Below, one piece after another: positions 25,278-34,721 of a stretch of 64,000 bases of DNA. Made by a program: the position numbers and the translations under genes. Source of the DNA: Amycolatopsis acididurans (GTDB lineage: Bacteria; Actinomycetota; Actinomycetes; Mycobacteriales; Pseudonocardiaceae). Position 1 is the first letter of the stretch. Each line of letters starts with the position of its first letter. The DNA lies in the NCBI RefSeq assembly GCF_012328925.1, contig NZ_JAAXLS010000036.1, positions 1-64,000 on the forward strand, written 5' to 3'. The notes beneath the pieces are model-generated. The model did not search any database. It was not told the DNA's origin and worked only from the letters and a program-made list of their open reading frames with translations.

Positions 25278-26369
25278 GTGTCGAAATCCGTGGGACCGCT
25301 GTGCCCGCCGTTTCCGGGCGTGCGCCGGATCGCCGTACTGCGTGGCGGGGGACTGGGGGACCTGCTGTTCGCGGTTCCGGCGATGGAATCGCTCAAGGCC
25401 GCCTATCCGGACGCCGAACTCGTGTTGCTGGGCACCCGGATGCACGCGGAACTGTTCGCCGGGCGGCCGTCGCCGGTCGGCGAGGTCTTCCTGCTGCCGC
25501 CCGCGCGCGGGGTGCACGAACCGGACGGCGAGCCGTTCGACGAGGCCGAGCAGCGGAAGTTCTTCGACCGCGTCGGACCGGTCGATCTGGCGGTGCAGGT
25601 GCACGGCGGCGGCCGCAACTCGCATCCCTTCCTGCGGCGGCTGCACGCCACATGGATGGTGGGCGCCCGCACGCCCGACGCCGAGGAGCCCGAACGGTGG
25701 GTGCCGTTCCGCTACTACCAGCACGAAGTGATGCGCGCGCTGGAGGTCGCCGGTCTGGCGGGCGCGCCGCCGGTGGCTCTGGAACCCTCGATCACCGTGA
25801 CCGACACCGACCTCGCGATCGCCGACGAGGCGTTGCGCGGACTGCCGCGGCCGGTGGTGGCCGTGCACCCCAGCGCGACGGACCCGCGGCGGCGCTGGCC
25901 CGCGGAACGGTTCGCGGAGGTCATCGCCAAGCTCGCGGGCGACGGCGCCGCGTCGGTGGTGCTCGGGACACCTGCCGAACAGGACCTCGTGGACGAGGTG
26001 ACTTCTCTTACCCGCCAACGGTTGTCCGATCCGGAGCTGGTGCGTCCGCTGACCGGGCTGAGCCTGCCGGGGCTGTGCGGGGTGCTCGCCGGCTGCGGCG
26101 TCTTCGTCGGTAACGACAGCGGGCCGCGGCACCTGGCACGCGCCGTCGGCACTCCGGCGGTCGGGGTGTACTGGATGGGTAACGTGATCAACGCGGGCCC
26201 GTTCGGCCGGTCCCGCGACCGGATCCTCATCTCCTGGACCACGCACTGCCCGGTGTGCGGCGTGGACGTCACCCGGGAGGACCTGCCGCGCTGCGCGCAC
26301 GATGTGTCCTTCGTGGACAGTGTGCGCACAGCGGACGTGCTGGCCGAAACGCAGGACCTGCTCGGCTAG
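25278..26369 (+). CDS. GT9 glycosyltransferase (ADP-heptosyltransferase-like)
   Basis: This 363-residue GT9 protein has the N-terminal IAVLRGGGLGDLLFAVPA and the C-terminal GNDSGPRHLARAVGTP donor-binding block that typify LPS heptosyltransferases. Next to hldE it is the obvious user of ADP-heptose, adding heptose to an unknown surface acceptor. The GTG at 25278 has GGGAGG five bases upstream. The 117-base gap to hldE is a divergent promoter. The 3' end overlaps the DUF2795 gene by four bases. Confidence 0.82.
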   Translation: MSKSVGPLCPPFPGVRRIAVLRGGGLGDLLFAVPAMESLKAAYPDAELVLLGTRMHAELFAGRPSPVGEVFLLPPARGVHEPDGEPFDEAEQRKFFDRVGPVDLAVQVHGGGRNSHPFLRRLHATWMVGARTPDAEEPERWVPFRYYQHEVMRALEVAGLAGAPPVALEPSITVTDTDLAIADEALRGLPRPVVAVHPSATDPRRRWPAERFAEVIAKLAGDGAASVVLGTPAEQDLVDEVTSLTRQRLSDPELVRPLTGLSLPGLCGVLAGCGVFVGNDSGPRHLARAVGTPAVGVYWMGNVINAGPFGRSRDRILISWTTHCPVCGVDVTREDLPRCAHDVSFVDSVRTADVLAETQDLLG

Positions 26370-26575
26370 GACCCTTCCTCGTCCACCAGCCGCACGGCGG
26401 AGATCAGCTCCTCGCGGCTGCCGTAGGTGTCGGGCGGGATGGCCCGTAGCGCACCGAGCGTGTCGACGTCGGCGCTGTTTCCTTCCGCGCAGGCCAGGAT
26501 TTCGGCCTTGTCGGCGGGGTAGTCCAGATCGTTCAGAGATTCCCGGAGTCGTTCGCGGGTGGTGGCGATAGTCAT
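26366..26575 (-). CDS. DUF2795-type small protein
   Basis: This 69-residue protein is a single small helical domain (LRESLNDLDYPADKAEILACAE ... LRAIPPDTYGSREEL, abbreviated) like the DUF2795 family of actinobacteria. Members occur in stress-response neighbourhoods; the biochemical role is unknown. It is convergent with the GT9 gene. Confidence 0.7.
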   Translation of the reverse strand: MTIATTRERLRESLNDLDYPADKAEILACAEGNSADVDTLGALRAIPPDTYGSREELISAVRLVDEEGS

Positions 26576-26612
26576 GTCCGCAGGCTTGCCGCCTCGCGAG
26601 CGCTCAAACGGA

Positions 26613-27710
26613 TCAGCGCATCGCGGGGCTGTCCCCGGCCAGCACCCGCACCATCCGGGAGACCGACAGCATCACGGCGTCTTCCGCCTGCTGTGCCGCC
26701 GGCCCGGCGCGGTGCCGCCGCACTCGTCCGGACAGCTCACACTGCTCGAAGTGCAGCGTGTCCAGCAGGTCGGGCAGGGCGCCACGCTCGTCCAGTGACC
26801 GTTCGTAGTAGGACATCGCCTTCGCCAGTTGCTCCAGGAGCGAGCCGAGCCCGGCGAGGAACTCCGGGTCGAACTCGTCCTCGTCGAGACTGGCCGTCGC
26901 CAGCGCCTCGGTGATCCGCTGCACCTGCCTGGACACCTCGCGCAGCACCCGCAGCGACGGTTCCGGGGCAGGCCGGCGCATCCCAGGATGCAGCAGCAGC
27001 CTCGGATTGAACCGCACGCTCTCGTGGCCCCGGCTCAGCGCGTCCTCGGCCTTACGCACGGCGTCGTCGAGCGCGCTGGCCCGGTGCAGCCAGGTCCACG
27101 CGGTGTCGGCGTCCCAGTCGCTGTCGAAATCCGCGGCCAGCGACTGCAGCAGTTCGTCGATCTCGCCGGCGAGCGAACGCACCGCGTGCCGGGCGCCGCG
27201 CAGGTGTACCGGCGGCAGGAGCAGCACGTTGACCGCCAGCCCCACCACCGCGCCCACCGCGGTCTCGGCCAGCCGTTCCAGCAGGTAGTGGCCGTGATCT
27301 GCGGTACCGGCGGTGATCATCAGCAACGCCGTGACACCGACCCACATCCCGTTGGCGCCGAGCCGGTGCCACGATCCGACGAGCATGCCGACGAACACCG
27401 CGACGCCGAGCGCCACGGGTTGCCAGGGAAGCGCGCTGAACGCGAGATAGGCCAGCACCAGCCCCAGCATCACCGTCACGGTCTGGGTGATGGCGTTCGC
27501 GAGAGAGCGGTACACGGTTCCGGCGATCAGGAACACCGCCGCGTAGGGCGCGATGAACGACTGCGGCGAGGGCAGCAGCCGGGTCAGCAGCCACGCGAGC
27601 ACGGCGGCGATCGCCATCTTCGCCGCCTGCAGCACGGCTTCGCGTTCGCGACCGGACACGCGCACGGCACGCCACAGCCACCAGCCGGGTTCACGCAGGA
27701 TTCGGATCAC
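26613..27710 (-). CDS. FUSC/aromatic acid exporter-family membrane protein
   Basis: This 365-residue protein has six hydrophobic segments in residues about 28-175 and a long hydrophilic helical C-terminal part. That is half of the layout found in FUSC and YhfK/ArAE exporters; the family is linked to export of aromatic acids or similar small acids. The start is the GTG at 27710. The next gene upstream, GAF-ANTAR, is on the same strand 38 bases away, so the two are probably co-transcribed. Confidence 0.72.
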   Translation of the reverse strand: MIRILREPGWWLWRAVRVSGREREAVLQAAKMAIAAVLAWLLTRLLPSPQSFIAPYAAVFLIAGTVYRSLANAITQTVTVMLGLVLAYLAFSALPWQPVALGVAVFVGMLVGSWHRLGANGMWVGVTALLMITAGTADHGHYLLERLAETAVGAVVGLAVNVLLLPPVHLRGARHAVRSLAGEIDELLQSLAADFDSDWDADTAWTWLHRASALDDAVRKAEDALSRGHESVRFNPRLLLHPGMRRPAPEPSLRVLREVSRQVQRITEALATASLDEDEFDPEFLAGLGSLLEQLAKAMSYYERSLDERGALPDLLDTLHFEQCELSGRVRRHRAGPAAQQAEDAVMLSVSRMVRVLAGDSPAMR

Positions 27711-27748
27711 TCACGTGCGGTACCCGGTCGGGGCGGCGTCATGCCCGC

Positions 27749-28501
27749 TCAACGACGCCGGACCGACAACAGCAGCTTGCGGGCCACCTCGCGCAGCTTG
27801 ACGTTCTGCCGCTGCGACTGCTCGACCAGCCACGCGAACGCGTCGTCCGCGCTGATCCCGTGCACGGCCATCAGCACGCCCTTCGCCTGGTCGATCTCGG
27901 CGCGGGAGACGAGCGCGATCTCCAGATGCCGGACCCGCCGACTGGCGTGATGCCAGCGGCGGGCGTTGCTGATGGCGGCGGACGCGGCGTTGGAGAACAG
28001 CCGCATCAGGGTTTCGTCGAACGGGTCGAAGGCCGAGGCCGTGCGGCTGTAGATGTTCAACGCGCCCACGAGTTCGCCCTCGTTCTCACTGGCTCCGTCG
28101 AGCAGTAAGGGCACCGACAGGCACGCCTGCACCCCGGCGTCCCGGGCGGCCGCGACGAACTCCGGCCACCGGTTCTCGTCCTCGGCCACCACGGCCCGCA
28201 CCGGCTTGCGGGTGTGCGTGGCGTGCAGGGCCGGTCCGCGGCCCGCCGCGTACTGGTCGCGGTCGATCCTGGCGAGCGGCTCGTCCGTGCTCGCCGCCGT
28301 GCGGATGCCCTCCTCGGACAGCACGGTCACGCTGACCGCGTCCGCGTCGCCGATCCCCTTGACCGCTGTTTCCGCCAGTCGGTGCAGCACATCGGCCAGC
28401 GGCTCCTCGCCGCCGATCTCCGTGCGCAGATCCTCGAGTGCGGCGGCCACCTCGTCGAGCCGGATGAGCGGCTCCGGCCGCCCTGGTGCGTTGCTGCTCA
28501 T
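27749..28501 (-). CDS. GAF-ANTAR RNA-binding antiterminator
   Basis: This 250-residue protein has an N-terminal GAF sensor domain (about residues 30-175) and a C-terminal ANTAR domain (RAEIDQAKGVLMAVHGISADDAFAWL, abbreviated). ANTAR proteins bind paired RNA hairpins and prevent transcription termination. It probably controls stress or redox genes after sensing a small molecule. The start is ATG at 28501. Confidence 0.85.
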   Translation of the reverse strand: MSSNAPGRPEPLIRLDEVAAALEDLRTEIGGEEPLADVLHRLAETAVKGIGDADAVSVTVLSEEGIRTAASTDEPLARIDRDQYAAGRGPALHATHTRKPVRAVVAEDENRWPEFVAAARDAGVQACLSVPLLLDGASENEGELVGALNIYSRTASAFDPFDETLMRLFSNAASAAISNARRWHHASRRVRHLEIALVSRAEIDQAKGVLMAVHGISADDAFAWLVEQSQRQNVKLREVARKLLLSVRRR

Positions 28502-28710
28502 CGACGGGCGTTCGCCGATCCCGGTGAGCCCACCACGAATACGCCATGCATCAAGCCGTCCGCCACCTTCGCGCCGTTAAGAATTCGGCGCCGGCTGCTT
28601 GACGCGAAGGAAAGCATACGGCCTCCCACGATGCGGGAGACCGCGCGGGCGGGCTTTGGTGATCGGCATCGTCCCGGGAGGGAGACAGCCGGGGACGGTG
28701 GGGCTAAGCG

Positions 28711-29139
28711 CTACGCCTCGGGCACGTCCACCGGTGCCCACAGGCTCGGCAGGTTCACCACGATGCCTTCCTGGCTGCTGCGCGCGATGATCACCACCGC
28801 GTCCTCGCCGCCCGGGTTCTCCTCGCGATGCGGCACGTAGGGCGGCACGAAGATGTAGTCGCCGGGGCCGGCCTCCAGCCGCACTTCCTCGTCGCCGTCG
28901 GCGAACACGAACACCGGATGCCCGGACTTGACGTAGATCGCGGTCTCCGCCTCGCCGTGGTGGTGGTCGCCGGAGTTGGTCGCGGGGCCGACGTGCGTCT
29001 CGCCCATCCAGACCTTCGACGAGCCCACGGACTTGCCCGATATCGCCTCGAACCGGCGCATACCGCTGGTCTGCGTGGTGTCCCCGGTCAGCTCACCGCT
29101 TTTGATGTGCCGCAGCGGCTGATGCCATTGGTCGCTCAT
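28711..29139 (-). CDS. cupin-fold protein
   Basis: This 142-residue single-domain cupin carries the metal motif as GDHHHGEAETAIYVKSG, with three clustered His and a Glu, and the second motif as GPGDYIFVPPYVPHRE. It likely binds a divalent metal and could be an isomerase, dioxygenase or small-molecule sensor. The ATG at 29139 was chosen because the fold starts there; the frame extends 13 codons upstream. It is co-directional with the AraC gene. Confidence 0.75.
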   Translation of the reverse strand: MSDQWHQPLRHIKSGELTGDTTQTSGMRRFEAISGKSVGSSKVWMGETHVGPATNSGDHHHGEAETAIYVKSGHPVFVFADGDEEVRLEAGPGDYIFVPPYVPHREENPGGEDAVVIIARSSQEGIVVNLPSLWAPVDVPEA

Positions 29140-29196
29140 CGCCTCATTGTCACTCAGCTCGCGAAGGTGCCGCCGCACATCCCCTGTTCGGTCAGG

Positions 29197-30228
29197 TCAG
29201 ATCCCGCGGTTACGCAGGAAAGCGGCGGGAGTCGTGCCCTTCCAGCGCTTGAACGCGTGGATGAAACTCGACGCCTCCGCGTAGCCCAGCCGGGTCGCCA
29301 CATCCTCAATGGACAGTGCGCCGGTGGTCAGCAGTTCCTCGGCCAGCGCCTCACGCACCTCGTCGGAGAGCATGCGGAAGCTCGTGCCCGCCTCCTCCAG
29401 CTTGCGGCGCAGCGTCCGGGTGCTCATGTTCAGCTCCCGCGCGATCCGCGGCATGCCCTCCTGCAGCGCGCCGAGTTTGACCAGCCGTTCACGCACGTCG
29501 TTGGCGATCCCGGCCCTGCTCCGCCTTCGCGAGACCAGCTCACGGCACTGCGCCTCGCAGAACGCGACCGTCTGCGGGTTCGCCTGCGGCAACGGGCGGT
29601 CGAGGTAGCGGGCGTCGAAGCTGGCGACGTTGGCGGGCCTGCCGAAGCGGGGTTCGACCCCGAAGGTCTCCTCGTACATGTCCACTTCGGACGGCTCGGC
29701 CATGCGCAGGTCCAGCCCGGTCAGCGGGACCCCGGTCGGCAGCAGCTCACTGATCACCGTGTAGATCGCGGCGAGGTCGCGGGCGACGAGGAAATCCGCG
29801 ATATCACCCGGAAGCGTGCTGTCGTCGATCTCCATCCGCACCTGGCCGTCCTCCAGCCGGGCTTTCGGGATGCTGAAGGTGAAGCTGAGGTCCAGGTAGC
29901 GCAGCGCGAAGTCCACCGCGTCGCGCACCGTGGGGCTGCTGATGAACGCGAAGCCGAACATGCCGAACGTGGTCGCGTGGTACTCGCGGCCCACGACGAG
30001 GCCCAGTTCGGGCAGTTCGCTCGCGAGATTGCGCACGACCTGCAGTTCCTGCCGTGCCTCCAGCACGCCCGCGGGGTCCGCGAGCTGCTCGGGGGTCAGG
30101 CCGCTGCCCGCCAGCAGGCGCTCTCCGGAAAGCCCGTACTCCTCGCCGAAGCGCACCAGCAGGCAGACGCTCGCGACCCCGCGAGGGAAGTCCCAATGCC
30201 GGATGGCCGGATCCGCCAGCTGCTTCAT
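29197..30228 (-). CDS. AraC-family transcriptional regulator
   Basis: This 343-residue regulator has an N-terminal Arabinose_bd-like ligand domain (about residues 15-200) and a C-terminal AraC HTH pair (MPRIARELNMSTRTLRRKL and IEDVATRLGYAEASSF). That form is common in mycobacteria for control of steroid or fatty acid genes. The ATG at 30228 gives a normal N-terminus. It is divergent from the monooxygenase operon by about 70 bases and most likely activates it. Confidence 0.85.
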   Translation of the reverse strand: MKQLADPAIRHWDFPRGVASVCLLVRFGEEYGLSGERLLAGSGLTPEQLADPAGVLEARQELQVVRNLASELPELGLVVGREYHATTFGMFGFAFISSPTVRDAVDFALRYLDLSFTFSIPKARLEDGQVRMEIDDSTLPGDIADFLVARDLAAIYTVISELLPTGVPLTGLDLRMAEPSEVDMYEETFGVEPRFGRPANVASFDARYLDRPLPQANPQTVAFCEAQCRELVSRRRSRAGIANDVRERLVKLGALQEGMPRIARELNMSTRTLRRKLEEAGTSFRMLSDEVREALAEELLTTGALSIEDVATRLGYAEASSFIHAFKRWKGTTPAAFLRNRGI

Positions 30229-30299
30229 GTCCGAAATTATGGATCGTCTGACCGCTGTTGTCTTGGCCACACGCCATGGCGGGCCTTAACGTCGTTTCC

Positions 30300-31757
30300 G
30301 TGAGTGAGCCACGGACGTCTTACCGCGAGCCGACGGTCGCCATCATCGGCGCCGGCTTCGGCGGGCTCGGCATGGCCATGACGCTCAAGCGTGCCGGGTT
30401 CGACAATTTCACGGTGTTCGAGCGCGCCGCCGACCTCGGCGGGGTGTGGCGCGAGAACACGTACCCCGGTGCGGCCTGCGATGTGCCGTCACCGCTGTAC
30501 TCGTACTCGTTCGCGCCCAACCGCGCCTGGCCACGCCGCTACTCCCAGCAGCCCGACATCCTCGCCTACCTGCGCCGGGTCGCCACCGAGCACGGCATTC
30601 TCGACCGGGTCCGGTTCGGCACCGAGGTCACCGGTGCCGAGTTCGACGAGGACACGCGGCGGTGGCGGGTGGAGACCGCACAGGGCGACACGTTCGAGGT
30701 GGACGTGCTCATTCCCGCGGTCGGGCAGCTGTCCCGGCCCGCGATGCCGGACATTCCCGGCGCGGCGAGCTTCGAGGGCGCGGCGTTCCACTCGGCGACC
30801 TGGAACCACGACGTCGACCTGGCGGGCAAGCGCATAGCGGTGATCGGCACCGGGGCCAGCGCCATCCAGTTCGTGCCGCAGATCCAGCCGACGGCAGGGC
30901 ACCTGACGGTCTTCCAGCGGTCGGCCCCGTACGTCATCCCGAAGGCGGACCGCGCCTACACGCGCTGGCACCACCGCCTCTACCGGGCGCTGCCGCTGAC
31001 CCAGCTGGCGGGCAGGCTCGGCACGTGGACCATCGGCGAGTTCCTGACCATGGCGCTAACGTCGGTGCAGCCGCTGGGCAAGCTGGTCGAGGGGCTGTTC
31101 CGGCTCCAGTTGCGCCGCCAGGTGCCCGACAAGCGGCTGCGGGCCAAGCTGGTTCCGGATTACCCGATCGGCTGCAAGCGGCTGCTGTTCTCCAACGAGT
31201 GGTTCCCCGCGCTCGCCCAGTCCAATGTGGACGTGGTCACCGACCGGATCACCGAGATCACGCCGCGCGGGGTGCGCACAGCCCAGGGCGAGCACGAGGT
31301 CGACGTGATCATCTACGGCACCGGGTTCAAGGCCACGGAGTTCCTCGCGCCCATGCGCATCCGCGGCCTCGACGGGCACGAGCTGTCCAAGGACTGGGCC
31401 GAGGGAGCGCACGCCTATCTCGGCATCAGCGTGCCCAACTACCCGAACATGTTCCTGATCTACGGCCCGAACACCAACCTGGGCGGCAACTCGATCATCT
31501 ACATGATGGAGCACCAGGCGCGGTACATCCTGCAGGTGCTGCGGGCGGGCATGTCCTGTGTGGACGTCAAGCCGGAGGTGGCCGCCACCTTCGACGACGA
31601 AGTGCAGCGACGGCTGGCGAGCAGCGTGTGGAGCGGCTGCTCGAGCTGGTACCGCGAAGCGAACGGCCGGGTGTCCACCAACTGGCCCGGCCTGGTCTGG
31701 GAGTACCACAAACGCACCGCGAAGCCGGATCTCAGTGCCTACCAGGAGGTGGTGTGA
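30300..31757 (+). CDS. flavin-containing Baeyer-Villiger-type monooxygenase
   Basis: This 485-residue FAD/NADPH monooxygenase has two Rossmann motifs (GAGFGGLGMA and GTGASA). Between them, FEGAAFHSATW matches the Baeyer-Villiger FxGxxxHxxxW fingerprint. It should convert a ketone to an ester or lactone. The start is uncertain: GTG at 30300 or ATG at 30276. It is the first gene of an operon with a GMC oxidoreductase and an acetoacetate-decarboxylase-like protein, which together suggest oxidation of a steroid- or terpenoid-like alcohol and ketone. Confidence 0.85.
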   Translation: MSEPRTSYREPTVAIIGAGFGGLGMAMTLKRAGFDNFTVFERAADLGGVWRENTYPGAACDVPSPLYSYSFAPNRAWPRRYSQQPDILAYLRRVATEHGILDRVRFGTEVTGAEFDEDTRRWRVETAQGDTFEVDVLIPAVGQLSRPAMPDIPGAASFEGAAFHSATWNHDVDLAGKRIAVIGTGASAIQFVPQIQPTAGHLTVFQRSAPYVIPKADRAYTRWHHRLYRALPLTQLAGRLGTWTIGEFLTMALTSVQPLGKLVEGLFRLQLRRQVPDKRLRAKLVPDYPIGCKRLLFSNEWFPALAQSNVDVVTDRITEITPRGVRTAQGEHEVDVIIYGTGFKATEFLAPMRIRGLDGHELSKDWAEGAHAYLGISVPNYPNMFLIYGPNTNLGGNSIIYMMEHQARYILQVLRAGMSCVDVKPEVAATFDDEVQRRLASSVWSGCSSWYREANGRVSTNWPGLVWEYHKRTAKPDLSAYQEVV

Positions 31758-31758
31758 C

Positions 31759-33435
31759 GTGGCCGACTACGACGTGCTGGTGATCGGCTCCGGCTTCGGC
31801 GGCAGTGTCACCGCCTTGCGCCTGACCGAGAAGGGTTACCGGGTCGGCGTCCTGGAAGCGGGAAAGCGCTTTCGGGACGAGGAGTTCGCGAAGAACTCCT
31901 GGCACCTCAAGGACTACCTGTTCGCACCCGGGTTCGGCTGCTACGGCATCCAGCGCATCAACCTGCTGCGCGACGTCATGGTGCTCAGCGGTGCCGGTGT
32001 CGGCGGTGGTTCGCTGGTGTACGCCAACACGCTGTACGAACCACCCGAGGCCTTCTACCGCGATTCGCAGTGGGGCCACATCACCGACTGGCGGGCCGAG
32101 CTCGCGCCCTACTACGACCAGGCCAAACGGATGCTCGGCGTGACGCGGTACCCGCGCACGAGCCCGTCGGACCACGTCATGCGCGCCGTCGCGGAGGACA
32201 TGGGTGTCGGCGGCACCTACCACCCGGCGCAGGTCGGCGTGTTCTTCGGCGAGCAGCCGGGCAAGCGGGTGGCCGACCCGTTCTTCGGCGGCATCGGGCC
32301 CGAGCGCACCACCTGCACCCACTGCGGCGAATGCATGACCGGCTGCCGGCACAACGCGAAGAACACCCTGGTCAAGAACTACCTGTACCTCGCCGAGCAA
32401 GCCGGTGCGACGGTACACGCGCTGACCACGGTCACCGACGTCCAGCCGCGGCCCGGTGGCGGCTTCGTGGTGAAGGCGCGGCAGACGGGCGGGCGCGGGC
32501 GCCGCACCTACACCGCCGACCAGGTGGTGTTCGCGGCGGCGTCGCTCGGTACGCAGCGGCTGCTGCACAAGCTGCGGGACAAGGGCAGCCTCCCTGCCAT
32601 CTCGCACCGGCTCGGGATGCTCTCGCGCACCAACTCCGAGGCCGTGCTCGCGGCGAAGGCGCGCGGCGCCGGTGTCGACTATTCCAACGGCGTCGCCATC
32701 ACCTCGTCGCTGCATCCGGACGCGCACACCCACATCGAGCCGGTGCGCTACGGCCACGGCAGCAACCTCATGGGCATGCTGGGCACGGTGCTGGTCGACG
32801 CGAAGGAGGGGCGCGCGCGGTGGCTGCTCGGGTTGCGTGAGCTGTGGCGGCAGCGGCGCGACCTGCCGTACCTGCTCAATCCGCGGCACTGGTCGGAGCG
32901 CACGATCGCGCTACTGGTGATGCAGAGCCTGGACAATTCGCTGACCACGTACACCCGGCGCGGTCTGTTCGGCCGCCGGATGACGACGCGGCAGGGCATC
33001 GGGGAGCCGAATCCGGTGTGGATTCCCGCCGGTCACGACGCCACGCGGCGGGTCGCGGAGAAGATCGACGGCATTCCCGGCGGCGCATGGCCCGACCTCG
33101 CGAACATCCCGCTCACCGGTCACTTCATCGGGGGCTGCGCGATCGGCGACTCCGCAGACACGGGTGTGGTCGATCCGTACCACCGGCTGTACGGGTACGA
33201 GGGCCTGCACGTGGTCGACGGTTCGACGATCTCGGCGAACCTCGGCGTCAACCCGGCGCTGACCATCACCGCGCAGGCGGAGCGCGCGATGTCCATGTGG
33301 CCCAACAAGGGCGAGGCCGACGAGCGGCCGCCGTTGGGTGCGCGCTACCGGCGGCTCGCCCCGGTCGCCCCGAAGAATCCCGTCGTCCCCGAGGCTGCTC
33401 CCGGCGCCCTGCGGCTGCCGATCAGCCCCAAGTGA
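31759..33435 (+). CDS. GMC oxidoreductase, cholesterol-oxidase-like (ChoD-type)
   Basis: This 558-residue FAD oxidase begins with VLVIGSGFGGSVTALRL and has the GMC C-terminal GLHVVDGSTISANLGVNPA. An inserted cysteine-rich segment (CTHCGECMTGCRHNAKNT) is found in mycobacterial ChoD-like enzymes. The GTG at 31759 is one base after the preceding stop and AGGAGG lies upstream. It probably oxidises a sterol or bulky secondary alcohol to a ketone, a substrate type the neighbouring monooxygenase could use. Confidence 0.83.
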   Translation: MADYDVLVIGSGFGGSVTALRLTEKGYRVGVLEAGKRFRDEEFAKNSWHLKDYLFAPGFGCYGIQRINLLRDVMVLSGAGVGGGSLVYANTLYEPPEAFYRDSQWGHITDWRAELAPYYDQAKRMLGVTRYPRTSPSDHVMRAVAEDMGVGGTYHPAQVGVFFGEQPGKRVADPFFGGIGPERTTCTHCGECMTGCRHNAKNTLVKNYLYLAEQAGATVHALTTVTDVQPRPGGGFVVKARQTGGRGRRTYTADQVVFAAASLGTQRLLHKLRDKGSLPAISHRLGMLSRTNSEAVLAAKARGAGVDYSNGVAITSSLHPDAHTHIEPVRYGHGSNLMGMLGTVLVDAKEGRARWLLGLRELWRQRRDLPYLLNPRHWSERTIALLVMQSLDNSLTTYTRRGLFGRRMTTRQGIGEPNPVWIPAGHDATRRVAEKIDGIPGGAWPDLANIPLTGHFIGGCAIGDSADTGVVDPYHRLYGYEGLHVVDGSTISANLGVNPALTITAQAERAMSMWPNKGEADERPPLGARYRRLAPVAPKNPVVPEAAPGALRLPISPK

Positions 33436-33445
33436 GGTGTCTACT

Positions 33446-34060
33446 GTGGACTATCCGCCCGAACCATGGGACCTGCGCGGGCACGGTTACGTGTCGCTGT
33501 GGCAGGTACCGGTGTCGGCGCTGCCACCGCTGCCGCCCGAGGTGAAACCGCTCAGCCTGCTGGGACGGGCGTTGGTGAGCACGGCGTTCGTCGACTACCT
33601 GCCCGGAGGCCTGCTGCCCTACCACGAGTTGCTGGCCGGGGTGCTGGTGCGGCAGGGCAGGCAGGTGGGCCTGACGATCACGGACATCTGGGTGGACAGC
33701 CCGTCGTCCCGGGCGGGTGGACGTGAGCTGTGGGGGATCCCCAAGGAACTGGCCGACTTCAAGCTGGTCCACGAGCCGACCTTCACCGGCACGGCGACGG
33801 AGAACGACACCGTCCTGGCCGACGCCCACGTGCGCAAGTTGTTCGGTGGGGTCAAGCTGCCTGTCCCGGTGCAGGGCACGGTGCTGCAAACCCTGAACGG
33901 TGCGCTCGCGCGTACCCCGGTCCGCGCGAATGCCCGCATTCACCTCGCCCGCAGCACCTGGCAGGTCGGCGGCGCCCTCAGTTGGCTGTCCGGCCGCCGC
34001 CCCTTCGCCACGATCACGGCGACGGACTTCGACCTGCGCTTCGGCCCCCGGCGAGCCTGA
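33446..34060 (+). CDS. acetoacetate decarboxylase-like protein
   Basis: This 204-residue protein resembles the ADC-like family: the SSRAGGRELWGIPKELADF block matches the conserved R-x-G-xELxGxPK(K/E) segment. ADC uses a Schiff-base lysine; whether this protein keeps it is not clear from sequence alone. The GTG at 33446 has GAGGTG upstream. It is the last gene of the operon with the monooxygenase and GMC oxidase. Confidence 0.68.
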   Translation: MDYPPEPWDLRGHGYVSLWQVPVSALPPLPPEVKPLSLLGRALVSTAFVDYLPGGLLPYHELLAGVLVRQGRQVGLTITDIWVDSPSSRAGGRELWGIPKELADFKLVHEPTFTGTATENDTVLADAHVRKLFGGVKLPVPVQGTVLQTLNGALARTPVRANARIHLARSTWQVGGALSWLSGRRPFATITATDFDLRFGPRRA

Positions 34061-34108
34061 ACGGCGGCGCCGTCCGCGAGCAGCTTCGCTCCGTGAGCCG
34101 CCCCTCGC

Positions 34109-34543
34109 TCAGGACGGCACGGCTCCCAGGCGCAGTGGCCGAAGATCCTCGGACCGGACGGTCTCGCCGCACTGGGCGCACACGGCGCGAACGTGCAACT
34201 CGGATCCGCACGTGTGTTCCCAGGCGGTGGGGGCGGGGCCCTCGGTCACGTAGCGGTCGCCCCACTCCATGAGGCTGTGCAAGATGGGGGCGAGATCGCG
34301 CCCGGCCTGGGTGGGCACGTATTCGTAGCGCGGCGGATGTGCCTCGTACTGTTGCTTCTCCAGTACGCCCGCGCTGACGAGCTTGCGCAGGCGCGTGGCG
34401 AGGATGTCCCGGCTGGCGCCGGTGTTGTGTGCGATCTGGTCGAACCGCCGCACCCCCAGCAGGATTTCGCGCAACGCCAGCAGCGTCCACCGCTCGCCGA
34501 TCACGCCCAGCGCGTTGGCGATCGAACACTCACGTCCGGCCAT
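34109..34543 (-). CDS. HxlR-family transcriptional regulator
   Basis: This 144-residue winged-helix protein has the HxlR features CSIANALGVIGERWTLLALREIL (abbreviated), FDQIAHNTGASRDILATRL and LMEWGDRY. The tail carries three Cys (HTCGSELHVRAVCAQCGE), which could bind a metal or sense redox state. The ATG at 34543 has GGAGGT upstream. It is divergent from the Fe-S protein gene and probably controls it through the dyad at 34672-34695. Confidence 0.85.
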   Translation of the reverse strand: MAGRECSIANALGVIGERWTLLALREILLGVRRFDQIAHNTGASRDILATRLRKLVSAGVLEKQQYEAHPPRYEYVPTQAGRDLAPILHSLMEWGDRYVTEGPAPTAWEHTCGSELHVRAVCAQCGETVRSEDLRPLRLGAVPS

Positions 34544-34671
34544 GGACGACACCTCCTCACCGCCATCATTCCCGCTGCCGCATCGAGCGAGACCGCCACC
34601 TTGCCGCGTGCCCCGCTCCACCCGCGATCACGACCCTCGACCACATTGAGTCTTGAAAACCAACTTACCAC

Positions 34672-34695
34672 GTGAAACCCTAAGTCGACTTTCAC
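34672..34695. promoter_or_regulatory. inverted repeat, likely HxlR operator
   Basis: GTGAAA (34672-34677) and TTTCAC (34690-34695) form an inverted pair with a 12-base spacer that itself contains AAGTCGACTT. It lies in an AT-rich stretch between the divergent HxlR and Fe-S protein genes, about 27 bases before the latter's start. Confidence 0.5.
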
Positions 34696-34721
34696 AACTG
34701 ACCTGAAGGAGTCGGCTTCAG

